A DNA stretch of 64,000 nt from NCBI RefSeq assembly GCF_000410515.1, contig NC_021500.1, forward strand, positions 1,178,001-1,242,000, read 5' to 3'. A model generated the notes under the pieces. That model saw only the letters and a program-made list of their open reading frames with translations, was not told the origin of the DNA and searched no databases. Below, one piece after another: positions 6,501-14,345 of this stretch (position 1 is its first letter; each line of letters begins with the position of its first letter). Position numbers and translations under genes: made by a program. Source of the stretch: Enterobacter sp. R4-368 (lineage in GTDB: Bacteria; Pseudomonadota; Gammaproteobacteria; Enterobacterales; Enterobacteriaceae).

Positions 6501-8468
6501 CCCGGACAAATCCACATTTCCGGCCGCCTCCACCAAAGGCAGGGTGTCGATATCACCAAACACCATTGTGCCGCCGTTGAAAGCCAGACCGCCAATCGAC
6601 TGGGTGCCTGTGCCAACGGTGGTGGTGTTGCCGTTTTCAACATGCAGTGTGGCCTGGGTGAGCGCGGTGGTATTGACCCCACCCAGCAGAAAATCATTAT
6701 TCCTGAGATAGACATCGCCGGAAAAATCACGTCCGACATTAGCGGTAAAATTAAATGAGTTATAGTTATTATCGGCGATAAAGTCGCCCGTACCGGTCAG
6801 GTGATTATTAAATTCGAAAGCAGCGTCTGTTTGCGCAGTGAATTCCCCACTTGCATCGACATTCATAGTACCCGTGCCAAAGGCGTTATTACTGAATAAT
6901 AAATCCTTACTGGCTGCTGCTTTCCCAGTGATATTCCACATTCCGGCATAGGTGTTTTTATTAATAAAAATGATGACATCCCCTGATACGGTAGTCATAC
7001 CCGTGCCGATCATTCTATTGGTGAAGGCATAGTGTTCCATCCCGGCAATTTCCAGACCTTGCGACCGGTCGTTGGCGTCAGTATTAATTGTTATAGTATT
7101 TGATCCCAGCGCTTTCGTATGTTTAATGGTGACTAAACCGCCGCTAATTACTGTATCACCACTATAATCTGACTCTAAACCGAGCGTGGTATGCCCCGAC
7201 TGATATTCAACACCACCCTCACCCAATATTTGCATATTAAAAACATAGCCGTCATCATTCGACTGCGTAGAGAAATTATTATTAAAAATAACTTTATTAT
7301 CGCCGCCCCCACTCATAATAATGCGACTTGCCCGAATGTGATTTAGTTCATCCGTTAATGCATCGCCAATATAAAGGGTGTTATTTGCTCCAGATACGCT
7401 GCTAAGGTTAATATTTTCTCCCACTTCCACCCAGGCATTATGACCGAGTACCGTTTTCATGTTATTACCGGTGGCCGAGGCATTGAGATTCATATTTTCG
7501 TCGATTACCACGTGTTGCCCGGAAGAACCGCCATGTATTTGCCAGGCCGTGTCGCCGGCATGCGTACCGTTAAGGTTCATATCGCCGTTAACATGCACGT
7601 CCGCATTGCGAATTAATGCCTTTTCCGCAACCGCATTGATATCATTGAGTATTTGATTATTAGAAAGCGTTAAATCGCCGCCAACGTTGACGGTTGCGCC
7701 ATCGGCAATATGTAACCCTATGCCACCGCCAGCGAGATCGGCGGTGAGATTATCGCCTACATTCAGGATCGCAGAACCGCTAACCGACAACCCACCACTC
7801 GCCGCGCCGCCACTGGGTGAAATTGACATATCATGCGCCACCGTGGTCATGCCACCAGTCTGGACATACTGGCTTGTTTCAGACTGCAGGTTGATGCTGC
7901 TGGCCACGATTACCGACTGCGCATCATAAATATTGATAGCCGTTGACGTGCCAGCACCGGCGCCTGTCACAAGATTACCGAATGTAAATGTGCCGCCGTA
8001 TCCGTTTGTCAAGGCGGGGACACCACCGATCTGTGCTCCGCCGAACTGAATCTGCGACTGCCCCTTCACAAGCAGATCGCCTGCGCCATTAAGCGAACCG
8101 CCATGTAACCATAAATAAGCGTTGTCCATCTCTACTGCATACGGACCTGCGCCGTTTGTGACATTCACGGTGCCAGCCCCGGCGGTAATTTCCAGACCGC
8201 TATTCGAAGTGAAGTTAAGGCCATCATTAATATCGTTAACCGGCTTATCGTAAAGGGTGTTTTGCGTAATATTTACGGCCATTGCATAAGGAATGCCCGT
8301 AAAAAAAAGGAGTATTGGAAAGGTAAGTCTCACTGCGCAGGAAAGGCGCGTAAGCGGGGTTTTCATATTCGGCACGCTATTTAGTGGGTAGTGCGCCATG
8401 CCGGGTTGCGAGGTTACAGAGAATTGCGGTACTAACTTACCTGAATTAGGTTTCCCCATCCTTTCCAT
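3552..8468 (-). CDS. large autotransporter adhesin (type Va secretion)
   Basis: The 1638-residue protein has an N-terminal export signal whose hydrophobic core lies near residues 45-60, with likely cleavage after the AMA at about 61-63. A very long passenger of Gly/Asn/Thr-rich beta-helix repeats follows. A proline-rich linker (about residues 1241-1309, repeats of PEDPPSEPEQPP type) leads to a C-terminal beta-barrel domain of about 280 residues ending GVRYEFK. The passenger should be displayed on the cell surface, most likely for adhesion or aggregation. The start at 8468 is chosen because AAGGAAG precedes it at good spacing. The internal ATG at 8366 (MKTPLTRL) has no clear ribosome site, but would give a conventional signal peptide. 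The terminal Lys after Phe is unusual for a barrel. The ligand cannot be told from sequence. Confidence 0.9.
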   Translation of the reverse strand: MERMGKPNSGKLVPQFSVTSQPGMAHYPLNSVPNMKTPLTRLSCAVRLTFPILLFFTGIPYAMAVNITQNTLYDKPVNDINDGLNFTSNSGLEITAGAGTVNVTNGAGPYAVEMDNAYLWLHGGSLNGAGDLLVKGQSQIQFGGAQIGGVPALTNGYGGTFTFGNLVTGAGAGTSTAINIYDAQSVIVASSINLQSETSQYVQTGGMTTVAHDMSISPSGGAASGGLSVSGSAILNVGDNLTADLAGGGIGLHIADGATVNVGGDLTLSNNQILNDINAVAEKALIRNADVHVNGDMNLNGTHAGDTAWQIHGGSSGQHVVIDENMNLNASATGNNMKTVLGHNAWVEVGENINLSSVSGANNTLYIGDALTDELNHIRASRIIMSGGGDNKVIFNNNFSTQSNDDGYVFNMQILGEGGVEYQSGHTTLGLESDYSGDTVISGGLVTIKHTKALGSNTITINTDANDRSQGLEIAGMEHYAFTNRMIGTGMTTVSGDVIIFINKNTYAGMWNITGKAAASKDLLFSNNAFGTGTMNVDASGEFTAQTDAAFEFNNHLTGTGDFIADNNYNSFNFTANVGRDFSGDVYLRNNDFLLGGVNTTALTQATLHVENGNTTTVGTGTQSIGGLAFNGGTMVFGDIDTLPLVEAAGNVDLSGRGTIQISNSLQNTSQTPDTSKPLLQQDESGVALRLVESQQAVTGAGGNLLLVDEHGQAVSAEMEHDVTQNGQTVAKGHYDYRLTSGSGADGMYINYGLTELELLAQGNDALTLNAEGNSGNAADLSAKVSGSGDLQINTDTAVSLSNRDNDYTGVTRMVAGELRLANDQTLGNTSLVDMASATVLDIHGYQQTLGAVESQQGSRIDLAGGNLTVTNGGAIAGALTGSGALNFTGGQMAIHGDNTALSADITIKSGASVTLDTPRGLGTAGIDNLGFLKFNSASGLFENQLTNNGIVVLNGSDIQFSADNTHFGGTVEIRDGSQLTVNTGNQLSSASIINDGTLRLVTNDDWTVQNSVTGSGGLEKSGLGIITLSQAAALYRGETNIRTGGVKFGSPEEPFTLESSHVNIYQGAELIGNGAVAGDVTNAGTLSIGAGKQSARAAGAAAVSDVLTINGNLSNSGTVQIGAANSGKAPGNQLVVKGDYQGRIGLINFNTVLADDSAATETLRVEGGTSGTTMVSVNNVGGTGRQTLNGIRLIQVNGRSAGRFTQLGRIVAGAYEYRLVRGNGQDRAHWYLSNQMQEIIPPDPEDPPVDPEEPPSEPEDPPSEPEQPPTEPDQPPSESEDPPTEPEQPPTEPGQPPSELPAPDPTPPQSTKPINRPEGGSYTGNLAAANRMFAIRLQDSETDNAQQGDTAESSMWMHQAGTRNRSRDDSGQLKTASTQYVMMLGGDLVQWRDGRQGRGRVGVMAGYGNNHSHTHSTVSGYDADGRVNGYTAGAYGAWYADDLNKTGLYVGSWAQYSWFSNSVSGEELATEAYHAKGVSASVETAWNWKAAEFSGSNGSRTSWHIQPQAQAIWMGVKAEDHREANGTRVSGEGSNALQTRLGIRSWLNSYGGRDNGNGRTLQPFIEANWIHNTRQFATRMDGERISQAGAENVGEVKIGITGRLNPQLSLWGNVGHQLGSKSYSSTQATLGVRYEFK
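4540..4745 (-). repeat. tandem DNA repeats encoding the proline-rich linker
   Basis: Units such as CGGTGGCTGCTCCGGCTCGG and GGTGGATCTTCGG (plus-strand reading) recur several times with few changes. They encode alternating Pro-Pro, Glu-Pro and Asp/Gln residues. The near-identical DNA of neighbouring units suggests recent expansion or ongoing length change. Changes by whole codons would keep the frame and only alter the distance between passenger and barrel. Confidence 0.75.
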
Positions 8469-8998
8469 ATAGAACTTCCTTATATTTAAAAATAAGCGTT
8501 CCTGTAATCTATTCCGGTCAAATACGGGCAGAGTGCCCTACAGCTAATGCGAACGCACCACGACACCAACTGAACAATTCGTAACAGTCGTGGAAGATAA
8601 ATTAATGGAACAGATAAAATAAAACGCTATTACATCGAAAAATAACGCCCGAAAGTTAAAATATTAAATATATCCAATTTACTGTTACCGCTAAGACCAC
8701 AAGATGTTTATCAGTTAAGTAAACGCTTAATAACACTTCCACTAAAACGTCGACATTAATCCTCACGCAAGTGTTATCTTAACAGCAAATTGATGAACCG
8801 CTACCAGGCAAGAGCATTTTTTACTTGCCGTTTATTGCATTCAATGAATTGAGAAATATTAACAAGTTGCCTGTTATTTTTCTGTTAATTAATAAAATTA
8901 AAAATCCGAAAATAAATGCAGCCTCAGCGCAAGCCCGAAAATATAGACATGGCGGAAAGACGGAATAAGGGATTGTAAAGTGAACCGGTGCGGTGATA
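8469..8998. other. AT-rich intergenic region upstream of the autotransporter gene
   Basis: About 530 bases with no credible gene. The composition is clearly AT-rich, as expected of a promoter region silenced by H-NS, although that is inference. A small hairpin (GGCAAG near 8807 with CTTGCC near 8823) is present. The promoter of the autotransporter gene must lie here, but no clean -35/-10 pair stands out. Confidence 0.5.
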
Positions 8999-9022
8999 TC
9001 ACCCGGCACACATGCCGGGTGA
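8999..9022 (-). terminator. 10-bp hairpin after the LacI-type repressor gene
   Basis: TCACCCGGCA at 8999-9008 pairs exactly with TGCCGGGTGA at 9013-9022 around a four-base loop. It lies 20 bases past the repressor stop codon. There is no T-run, so it may be a transcript-stabilising or REP-like palindrome rather than a full terminator. Confidence 0.5.
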
Positions 9023-9042
9023 CAGGCGACATTAAAGCGCGA

Positions 9043-10116
9043 TCATTTCCATAACTTGTGCGCAATGGCTTGCAGTTGCTGGGCAATCTCTTGCAGGTTG
9101 GTGCCCTGCGCCTGCAGTGCCCCGGTGGAATGGCGCACAATGAGCCGCGCCGGCAGTACCGAAGAGCTGCGAGTGGCATCGCCGTGACCGCTGTCGAGTA
9201 GCCGCCGAACCGCTTCCTTACCCTGTAAATCAAGATCCAGCGAGACGGTGGTCAGCGCCGGATAAAAGAACGAGCTTTCGTAAGTGTCGTCATAACCGAT
9301 GACCGATTTCTCACCGGGGATCGCCACCTGGTGCTGATGAAACGCGCTTAATACGCCCAGCGCCATCTGGTCGTTACCTACCAACACGGCGGTAAAGTTT
9401 GGCGTTTCACGCAGCATCTGTAGCGCACCGGCGTAACCACTCTGCGCGTCCCAGTTACCGTGGAAAACCATCACCGGTTTCAGTCCATAGCCGTTAAGGG
9501 TTTCGATCCAGCTTTTCAGGCGCAGCTTCGCAGAGACGGAACTCTCCGGTCCGGCCAGTAAGGCAATCTCCCGGTGCCCCAAATCGTACAGGTGTTTGAC
9601 GCTGGCACGGGTTCCGTCTGCCGGGTTAAACGAAACGTTAAACACCGAACTGTAAGGATCAACATCGAGAAACAGACAGACGATATCATCGTTGTCAGAC
9701 GCGATGCGCTGCGCCTGTTCGGTCTCCAGCGGCACGTTGATGATCACTTTATCGACAAGCTGTGATTTCAGTTCGTTGATAGCAGACTGGATATCATGAT
9801 TGACGTTCTCATCAATCATCGAGATCAGCACCTGGTAACCATCGAGGTTGGCGTAGCGTTTTACCGCCGCGGCCACCTGCGATGGCGCGTGCAGCGCCAG
9901 CGAAGTGGTCACCAGCCCAATGGTCTGGCTCTGCTTGCCGACCAACTGTTGAGCCAGCCTGTTGGGGACGTAGCGCAATAACTCTATGGATTTCTCAACC
10001 TTGAGACGCGTGGCTTCGGATACATTGGCAGATTTGTTGAGTACCCTGGACACGGTCTGATAGGAGACACCCGCATGGCGGGCAACGTCTTCTAACGTCG
10101 CACTTTTAGACTTCAT
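9043..10116 (-). CDS. ganR: LacI-family repressor of the galactan locus
   Basis: This is a 357-residue LacI/GalR-type regulator. Residues 6-27 form the helix-turn-helix and hinge entry ([20 protein letters not shown]), followed by a periplasmic-binding-like sugar domain. The start at 10116 (MKSKSATL) is preceded by AGGAA at good spacing; the frame runs on upstream, but that part has no family character. The gene is divergent from the maltoporin-like gene and shares a 268-base control region with it. The neighbouring galactan genes make it the likely GanR-type repressor, released by galacto-oligosaccharide or galactose. The ligand is inferred from neighbours; the family is certain. Confidence 0.8.
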   Translation of the reverse strand: MKSKSATLEDVARHAGVSYQTVSRVLNKSANVSEATRLKVEKSIELLRYVPNRLAQQLVGKQSQTIGLVTTSLALHAPSQVAAAVKRYANLDGYQVLISMIDENVNHDIQSAINELKSQLVDKVIINVPLETEQAQRIASDNDDIVCLFLDVDPYSSVFNVSFNPADGTRASVKHLYDLGHREIALLAGPESSVSAKLRLKSWIETLNGYGLKPVMVFHGNWDAQSGYAGALQMLRETPNFTAVLVGNDQMALGVLSAFHQHQVAIPGEKSVIGYDDTYESSFFYPALTTVSLDLDLQGKEAVRRLLDSGHGDATRSSSVLPARLIVRHSTGALQAQGTNLQEIAQQLQAIAHKLWK

Positions 10117-10384
10117 GGTCCGGTTCCTTATGTTGTTATGCGCCGATTGTAACAGGGGCCATCTAAAAAAACGCTCACCACACTTTCCCTCGTCTCTTTT
10201 TTGCCAAATAAGTATCACGCTCACAATAGCGAACATTGTGAAGGAATTCGCTACCTGTAACAAAAAACGCTGATTTATTTGCACTTAATCACACATTCGC
10301 AATCGTTAGTTTGCCTGTTTTTACATTTAGGCATTTTATGACAGCGTTTATGTGAACGTAATACAAAACAATAAGAGGAATGAT
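10117..10384. promoter_or_regulatory. divergent control region between repressor and porin genes
   Basis: It holds TTGTTATGCG at 10133-10142 followed by TTGTAACA at 10147-10154, close to the repressor start. Further on are an inverted repeat CACAAT...ATTGTG near 10222-10240, and GTAATACAA at 10358-10366 next to the porin ribosome site. The last matches a half-site of the strong operator-like sequence at 19288-19305. These are candidate operators for the neighbouring LacI-type repressor. Confidence 0.5.
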
Positions 10385-11650
10385 ATGAACACTACGCTAC
10401 GCACTCTCACACTTGCGTTAGCCGCTGCGCTGACTTCACCATCTATCCTGGCCGCCTCATCGGTGCCTATCGACTTTCACGGTTACCTGCGCGGCGGCGT
10501 AGGCGTGTCGGGCGATGGCGGACAGGTGGAGTGGCAGAAAAACAAACTCGGCCGCCTCGGTAACGAATCCGACACCTACGGGGAAGTGGAACTGGGCTCG
10601 GAAGTGTATAAGAAAGACGAAGTGAGCTTTTACCTCGATACCATGGTGAGCATGGTTTCCGACGGCTCCAACGATAACGAAACCACCATTGGCGATGATG
10701 CCCAATTCGGTTTGCGCCAGTTAAATCTGCAAATCAAAGGACTTATCCCTAACGATCCCAACGCGGTGATCTGGGGCGGTAAACGTTACTACCAGCGCCA
10801 CGATCTGCACATTATCGATACCAAATACTGGAACATTTCCGGTTCCGGCGCAGGCGTTGAAAACTACACCTTAGGCCCGGGCGCAGTATCCGTGGCGTGG
10901 ATCCGTGGCGACGCCAACGATGTCGATTACCGCGTGGATAACGATAACGATGTCAACATCAACTACATCGACCTGCGTTACGCGGGCTGGAAACCGTGGT
11001 CAGGCGCGTGGACCGAGTTCGGCGTTGATTACGCCATGCCAAACCCGACCAAAAAACAGAAACAATATGGCGGCCTGTATGAAGCCGATGATGGCGTGAT
11101 GGTAACCGGTGAAATCAGCCAGGATATGTTTGGCGGTTACAACAAGCTGGTGCTGCAATACGCTAACAAAGGGCTGGCGCAGAACATGGTGTCGCAGGGC
11201 GGCGGCTGGTACGACATGTGGCATTACGTTAATGACGCCAGCGGCTATCGCGTGATTAACACCGGCCTGATTCCGATTACCGATAAGTTCTCGCTGAACC
11301 ACGTGCTGACATACGGCTCGGCCAATGACATCACCGAATACACCGACAAAACACGTCTGGTTTCGCTGGTTGGCCGCGCCCAGTATCAGCTCACCAATTA
11401 TGTACGCCTGATTGGTGAAGTCGGCGGCTTCTACCAGAAAGATGATTATAAAAACGGTACTCACTACAAACAGAGCGGCGAAAAATATACTTTTGCTGTC
11501 GGTCTGGCGGATGGCCCAGAATTTATGTCTCGTCCTGAATTACGCCTTTTCGCCTCCTATTTAAATGATTCGGAAGACGGGAAATCATTTGAAGATGGAA
11601 CGAAAAATAATACCTGGAACTTCGGTGTTCAGGTTGAGGCCTGGTGGTAA
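10385..11650 (+). CDS. ganL: maltoporin-family outer-membrane porin for galacto-oligosaccharides
   Basis: The 421-residue product has a cleavable signal peptide (MNTTLRTLTLALAAALTSPS, cleavage after LAA near residue 22). The mature part begins like LamB: FHGYLRGGVGVSG, then an acidic, aromatic-rich 18-strand barrel ending in the aromatic pair WW. Maltoporin relatives pass oligosaccharides across the outer membrane by way of a greasy slide of aromatic residues. AGAGGA precedes the ATG at 10385. It is divergent from the LacI-type repressor and next to the galactan enzymes, so galacto-oligosaccharides are the likely cargo; LamB itself is the maltodextrin version. The symbol follows the galactan locus of Dickeya and is assigned from context. 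Confidence 0.8.
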   Translation: MNTTLRTLTLALAAALTSPSILAASSVPIDFHGYLRGGVGVSGDGGQVEWQKNKLGRLGNESDTYGEVELGSEVYKKDEVSFYLDTMVSMVSDGSNDNETTIGDDAQFGLRQLNLQIKGLIPNDPNAVIWGGKRYYQRHDLHIIDTKYWNISGSGAGVENYTLGPGAVSVAWIRGDANDVDYRVDNDNDVNINYIDLRYAGWKPWSGAWTEFGVDYAMPNPTKKQKQYGGLYEADDGVMVTGEISQDMFGGYNKLVLQYANKGLAQNMVSQGGGWYDMWHYVNDASGYRVINTGLIPITDKFSLNHVLTYGSANDITEYTDKTRLVSLVGRAQYQLTNYVRLIGEVGGFYQKDDYKNGTHYKQSGEKYTFAVGLADGPEFMSRPELRLFASYLNDSEDGKSFEDGTKNNTWNFGVQVEAWW

Positions 11651-11839
11651 TACGCTTCATCCTGCACGTTATCGCTTTGTTGGTTAAATTTGTTTGCTCT
11701 GGCGATTTATTTTAATAAGCCAACACCGGGAAACTATTACGCCGCAATAGGATAACGCACTATGTTGTCTGTATTAACGAGTAACATCATTATTTATTTT
11801 ATCTCCGCAAACTGAGCAAAGTTGCCACTGTTTTATTTT

Positions 11840-11868
11840 GGGATACCCATGCAGGTATCCCTTTTTTT
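11840..11868 (+). terminator. intrinsic terminator downstream of the porin gene
   Basis: GGGATACC at 11840-11847 pairs with GGTATCCC at 11854-11861, and seven T residues follow on the plus strand. It stands 190 bases past the porin stop and just before the convergent EIIB gene. The intervening 11651-11839 shows no gene. Confidence 0.85.
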
Positions 11869-11873
11869 ATCTA

Positions 11874-12191
11874 TTAGCGAGAGGAGAAATGTTCATCAAG
11901 CAATTTACGTAGCGCGTCAGACTGTTTGCCAAAAATAGCATGAACTTCTTGCCCAAGAATAATCACCCCCAGCGCCCCTTCATTTTGTAGCGCCTGAGAA
12001 TCGACAATAGCCAGATCGTTTACCGAGACGCGCAAACGGGTTAAGCAGGCATCCACATGCGCAATATTCCGCGCGCCACCAAAGGCTTGCGCCAGCCTCT
12101 GGATTTTCTGCAATTCCCCCTCACTAATCGGCGTTGTTGCCGCATTTTTCGCTTCAGAGAAGTAGTGCAGGAAGGATTTAAGGCTCACCAT
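11874..12191 (-). CDS. ganC: stand-alone PTS EIIB domain protein (glucose family)
   Basis: The 105-residue protein is a single EIIB domain of the glucose/sucrose PTS family. The motif HVDACLTRLRVSV places the phosphorylatable Cys at residue 49, and VIILGQEVHAIFGKQSD follows at the usual distance. A short N-terminal helix resembles the EIIC-EIIB linker. There is no EIIA or EIIC in the window, yet this is the last gene of an ABC-transporter operon. It may be a regulatory phosphoprotein that reports PTS state, or serve a transporter encoded elsewhere. The start at 12191 has GGAG before it. A strong terminator separates it from the GH42 gene, so expression may need read-through or its own promoter. 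The symbol follows the sixth gene of the Dickeya ganEFGABC operon from memory and is tentative. Confidence 0.75.
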   Translation of the reverse strand: MVSLKSFLHYFSEAKNAATTPISEGELQKIQRLAQAFGGARNIAHVDACLTRLRVSVNDLAIVDSQALQNEGALGVIILGQEVHAIFGKQSDALRKLLDEHFSSR

Positions 12192-12223
12192 AATAGTCTC
12201 CTGATAATCAGCAGATAAAAAAA

Positions 12224-12245
12224 CGCCTGCCCGAATGGGCAGGCG
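12224..12245 (-). terminator. intrinsic terminator inside the galactan operon
   Basis: CGCCTGCCC at 12224-12232 pairs exactly with GGGCAGGCG at 12237-12245. On the minus strand seven T residues follow. It lies between the GH42 stop and the EIIB start, so it should end or attenuate most transcripts before the EIIB gene. Confidence 0.85.
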
Positions 12246-12257
12246 CGGAAGGTTCAC

Positions 12258-14315
12258 TTATGCGTTACGGCGAATAACCCGGCAATCCCAGGGAGCCAGC
12301 GACATCGCGCCGCTGACCGACGAACCGGATAAACAATCCTGATAACCGTCAGGCAGCGTTATCACCTGCTGCTGGGCGCTAAAGTTCTGAATAAAGACAA
12401 ACGTGCTTTCGCCATCCGTACGCGCCGTGGCAACGACGCCCGGCGGCAAATCGTGTTGTAACGCGCGCGGCAACTTCAACTCCTCAATAATGTTGGCGAA
12501 GAAATCACGCTGGAAAGCGAGATCGTTGCGTGATGCGACGTGCCAGGCCTTGCCTTTGCCGACATGATTGACCGTCACGGCGGGTCGCCCGGCGTAGAAA
12601 TCATCCCGGTAGGTTGCCAGCGCCTGCGCGCTCTCGGTATGGATCAACTCACACAGATGGCGCGCCTGATACGGTCCCTGTAATCCGGCCTCGTTACCCG
12701 CCAGCCCCTGCACCAGATTGCGCTCGTTGTCGTCCAGGCAATCAATCTCTTCTGCCCAGATACCCAGCAATTTGCGCAGCGGGCCAGGGAAACCGCCGAG
12801 ATAACAGAGATCGCTTTCATTGACCACGCCGGTCCAGTAGGAGGTCACCAGATGACCGCCCGCCGCAACAAACGCTTCTGCGCGTTCGGCAAAACCGTCG
12901 CGCACCATATACAGCATCGGCGCAATCACCAGCTGGTAACGGCTGAGATCGGCATCGGCATTGATCACATCCACGGCAATGCCTTTTTCCCAGAACGGGC
13001 GATAGTGCTCGTTAACCGTTTTTTCATACTCCAGGCCTTTATTGCGCGGCCCTTCGGCGTCATCCAGCGCCCAGCGGTTCTGCTGATCGAAGATAATTGC
13101 CACGCGGGCATCGGTTCGGCACCCCATTACCGGGGTGAGTTTACTGAGCATGTCGCCCAGCGCGCACACTTCACGCCCCACGCGCGTATCCAGATGCCCG
13201 ACGTGATCGATAACCGCGCCGTGGAACTTCTCGACCGAACCACGGCTTTTACGCCACTGGAAGTACTGCACTGAATCGGCACCGTGTGCCACCGCCTGCA
13301 GCGACGAGAGAATGTGCATTCCCGGCTTTTTCAGCTTGCTGGTCGGCTGCCAGTTGGTGACGCTCGGCGTCGACTCCATCAGCACAAACGGTTTGCCGCC
13401 TTTCAGCGTGCGCATCATGTCGTGATACATGGCGGTGTAGCAAGCCAGCGCCGTTTCGTCTTTATCCCGGTGCCACATCGGGTAGCTGTCCCAGGAGATA
13501 AAATCGATCGCTTCAGCCAGTTGCCAGTAGTCGTAATCGTAGAAATACTCCATAAAATTGGTGGTCACCGGCAGTGCCGCGTTGGCGGTTTTCAGCGGGG
13601 CCACTTCATGACGGCAAAAATCGGTTACCTGCGCGGTGTTAAAACGCCGCCAGTCGAGGTTCAGCCCGTGAATGGAGACTTCCCCCTGCGGCGCCGGTGA
13701 CTGGATCTGCGACCAGTCGCTGTAAGTGTGGCTCCAGAAGTCGCTCCACCAGGCGTGATTGAGGTTGTCCAGCGTCTGATAACGTGCTTTCAGCCAGCCG
13801 CGGAATTTCTCCTGACACAGCGCGCAGTGGCATTCACCGCCGTATTCATTGGAAATGTGCCAGCCCAGCACCGCCGGATGATGCGCATAGCGCTCTGCCA
13901 GCAGCGTATTGATTTTCAGCGTTTTTTCCCGGTACACCGGCGAGGTCATGCAGTGGTTGTGCCGCCCGCCGTGCAGCGCCGGAACGCGATCGCGCCCGAC
14001 CCGCAGCACCTCCGGGTATTTTTGTGACAACCACGCCGGACGCGCGCCGCTTGGCGTGGCCAGAAATATATGGATACCGGCGGCATATAATTTATCGATG
14101 ACCTCATCCAGCCAGGCGAAATTAAATACCCCTTCCTGCGGTTCGAGTTTCGACCAGCTGAATATGCCGACGGACATCACATTGCATTTTGCCTGCTGCA
14201 TCATGGCAATGTCGTTATCAATAATATCGGGATAGTTTTCCCACTGTTCCGGGTTATAGTCCGCGCCATGCAATAGCGAGACAACCTTCGGGCTTAAAGG
14301 CGCAAATTTATTCAT
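12258..14315 (-). CDS. ganB: GH42 beta-galactosidase (cytoplasmic)
   Basis: The 685-residue enzyme has no signal peptide and matches glycoside hydrolase family 42 along its length. The acid/base Glu is residue 157 (HISNEYGG) and the nucleophile Glu is residue 314 (VLMESTPS). Cys122 and the CHCALC cluster at 162-167 form the zinc-binding group seen in many GH42 enzymes. It should release galactose from beta-1,4-galacto-oligosaccharides brought in by the neighbouring ABC transporter. It lies 30 bases after the galactanase gene in the same operon. Bacillus uses the letters ganA and ganB the other way round, so the symbol alone should not be trusted. Confidence 0.92.
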   Translation of the reverse strand: MNKFAPLSPKVVSLLHGADYNPEQWENYPDIIDNDIAMMQQAKCNVMSVGIFSWSKLEPQEGVFNFAWLDEVIDKLYAAGIHIFLATPSGARPAWLSQKYPEVLRVGRDRVPALHGGRHNHCMTSPVYREKTLKINTLLAERYAHHPAVLGWHISNEYGGECHCALCQEKFRGWLKARYQTLDNLNHAWWSDFWSHTYSDWSQIQSPAPQGEVSIHGLNLDWRRFNTAQVTDFCRHEVAPLKTANAALPVTTNFMEYFYDYDYWQLAEAIDFISWDSYPMWHRDKDETALACYTAMYHDMMRTLKGGKPFVLMESTPSVTNWQPTSKLKKPGMHILSSLQAVAHGADSVQYFQWRKSRGSVEKFHGAVIDHVGHLDTRVGREVCALGDMLSKLTPVMGCRTDARVAIIFDQQNRWALDDAEGPRNKGLEYEKTVNEHYRPFWEKGIAVDVINADADLSRYQLVIAPMLYMVRDGFAERAEAFVAAGGHLVTSYWTGVVNESDLCYLGGFPGPLRKLLGIWAEEIDCLDDNERNLVQGLAGNEAGLQGPYQARHLCELIHTESAQALATYRDDFYAGRPAVTVNHVGKGKAWHVASRNDLAFQRDFFANIIEELKLPRALQHDLPPGVVATARTDGESTFVFIQNFSAQQQVITLPDGYQDCLSGSSVSGAMSLAPWDCRVIRRNA

Positions 14316-14345
14316 AATGAATTCCTGAAATTTACCACACCAAAA

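Noticed and set aside
10117..10284. N-terminal extension of the LacI-type repressor to 10284
   Set aside because: The extra 56 residues precede the standard LacI opening, a good ribosome site lies before 10116, and the extension would cover the candidate operators.
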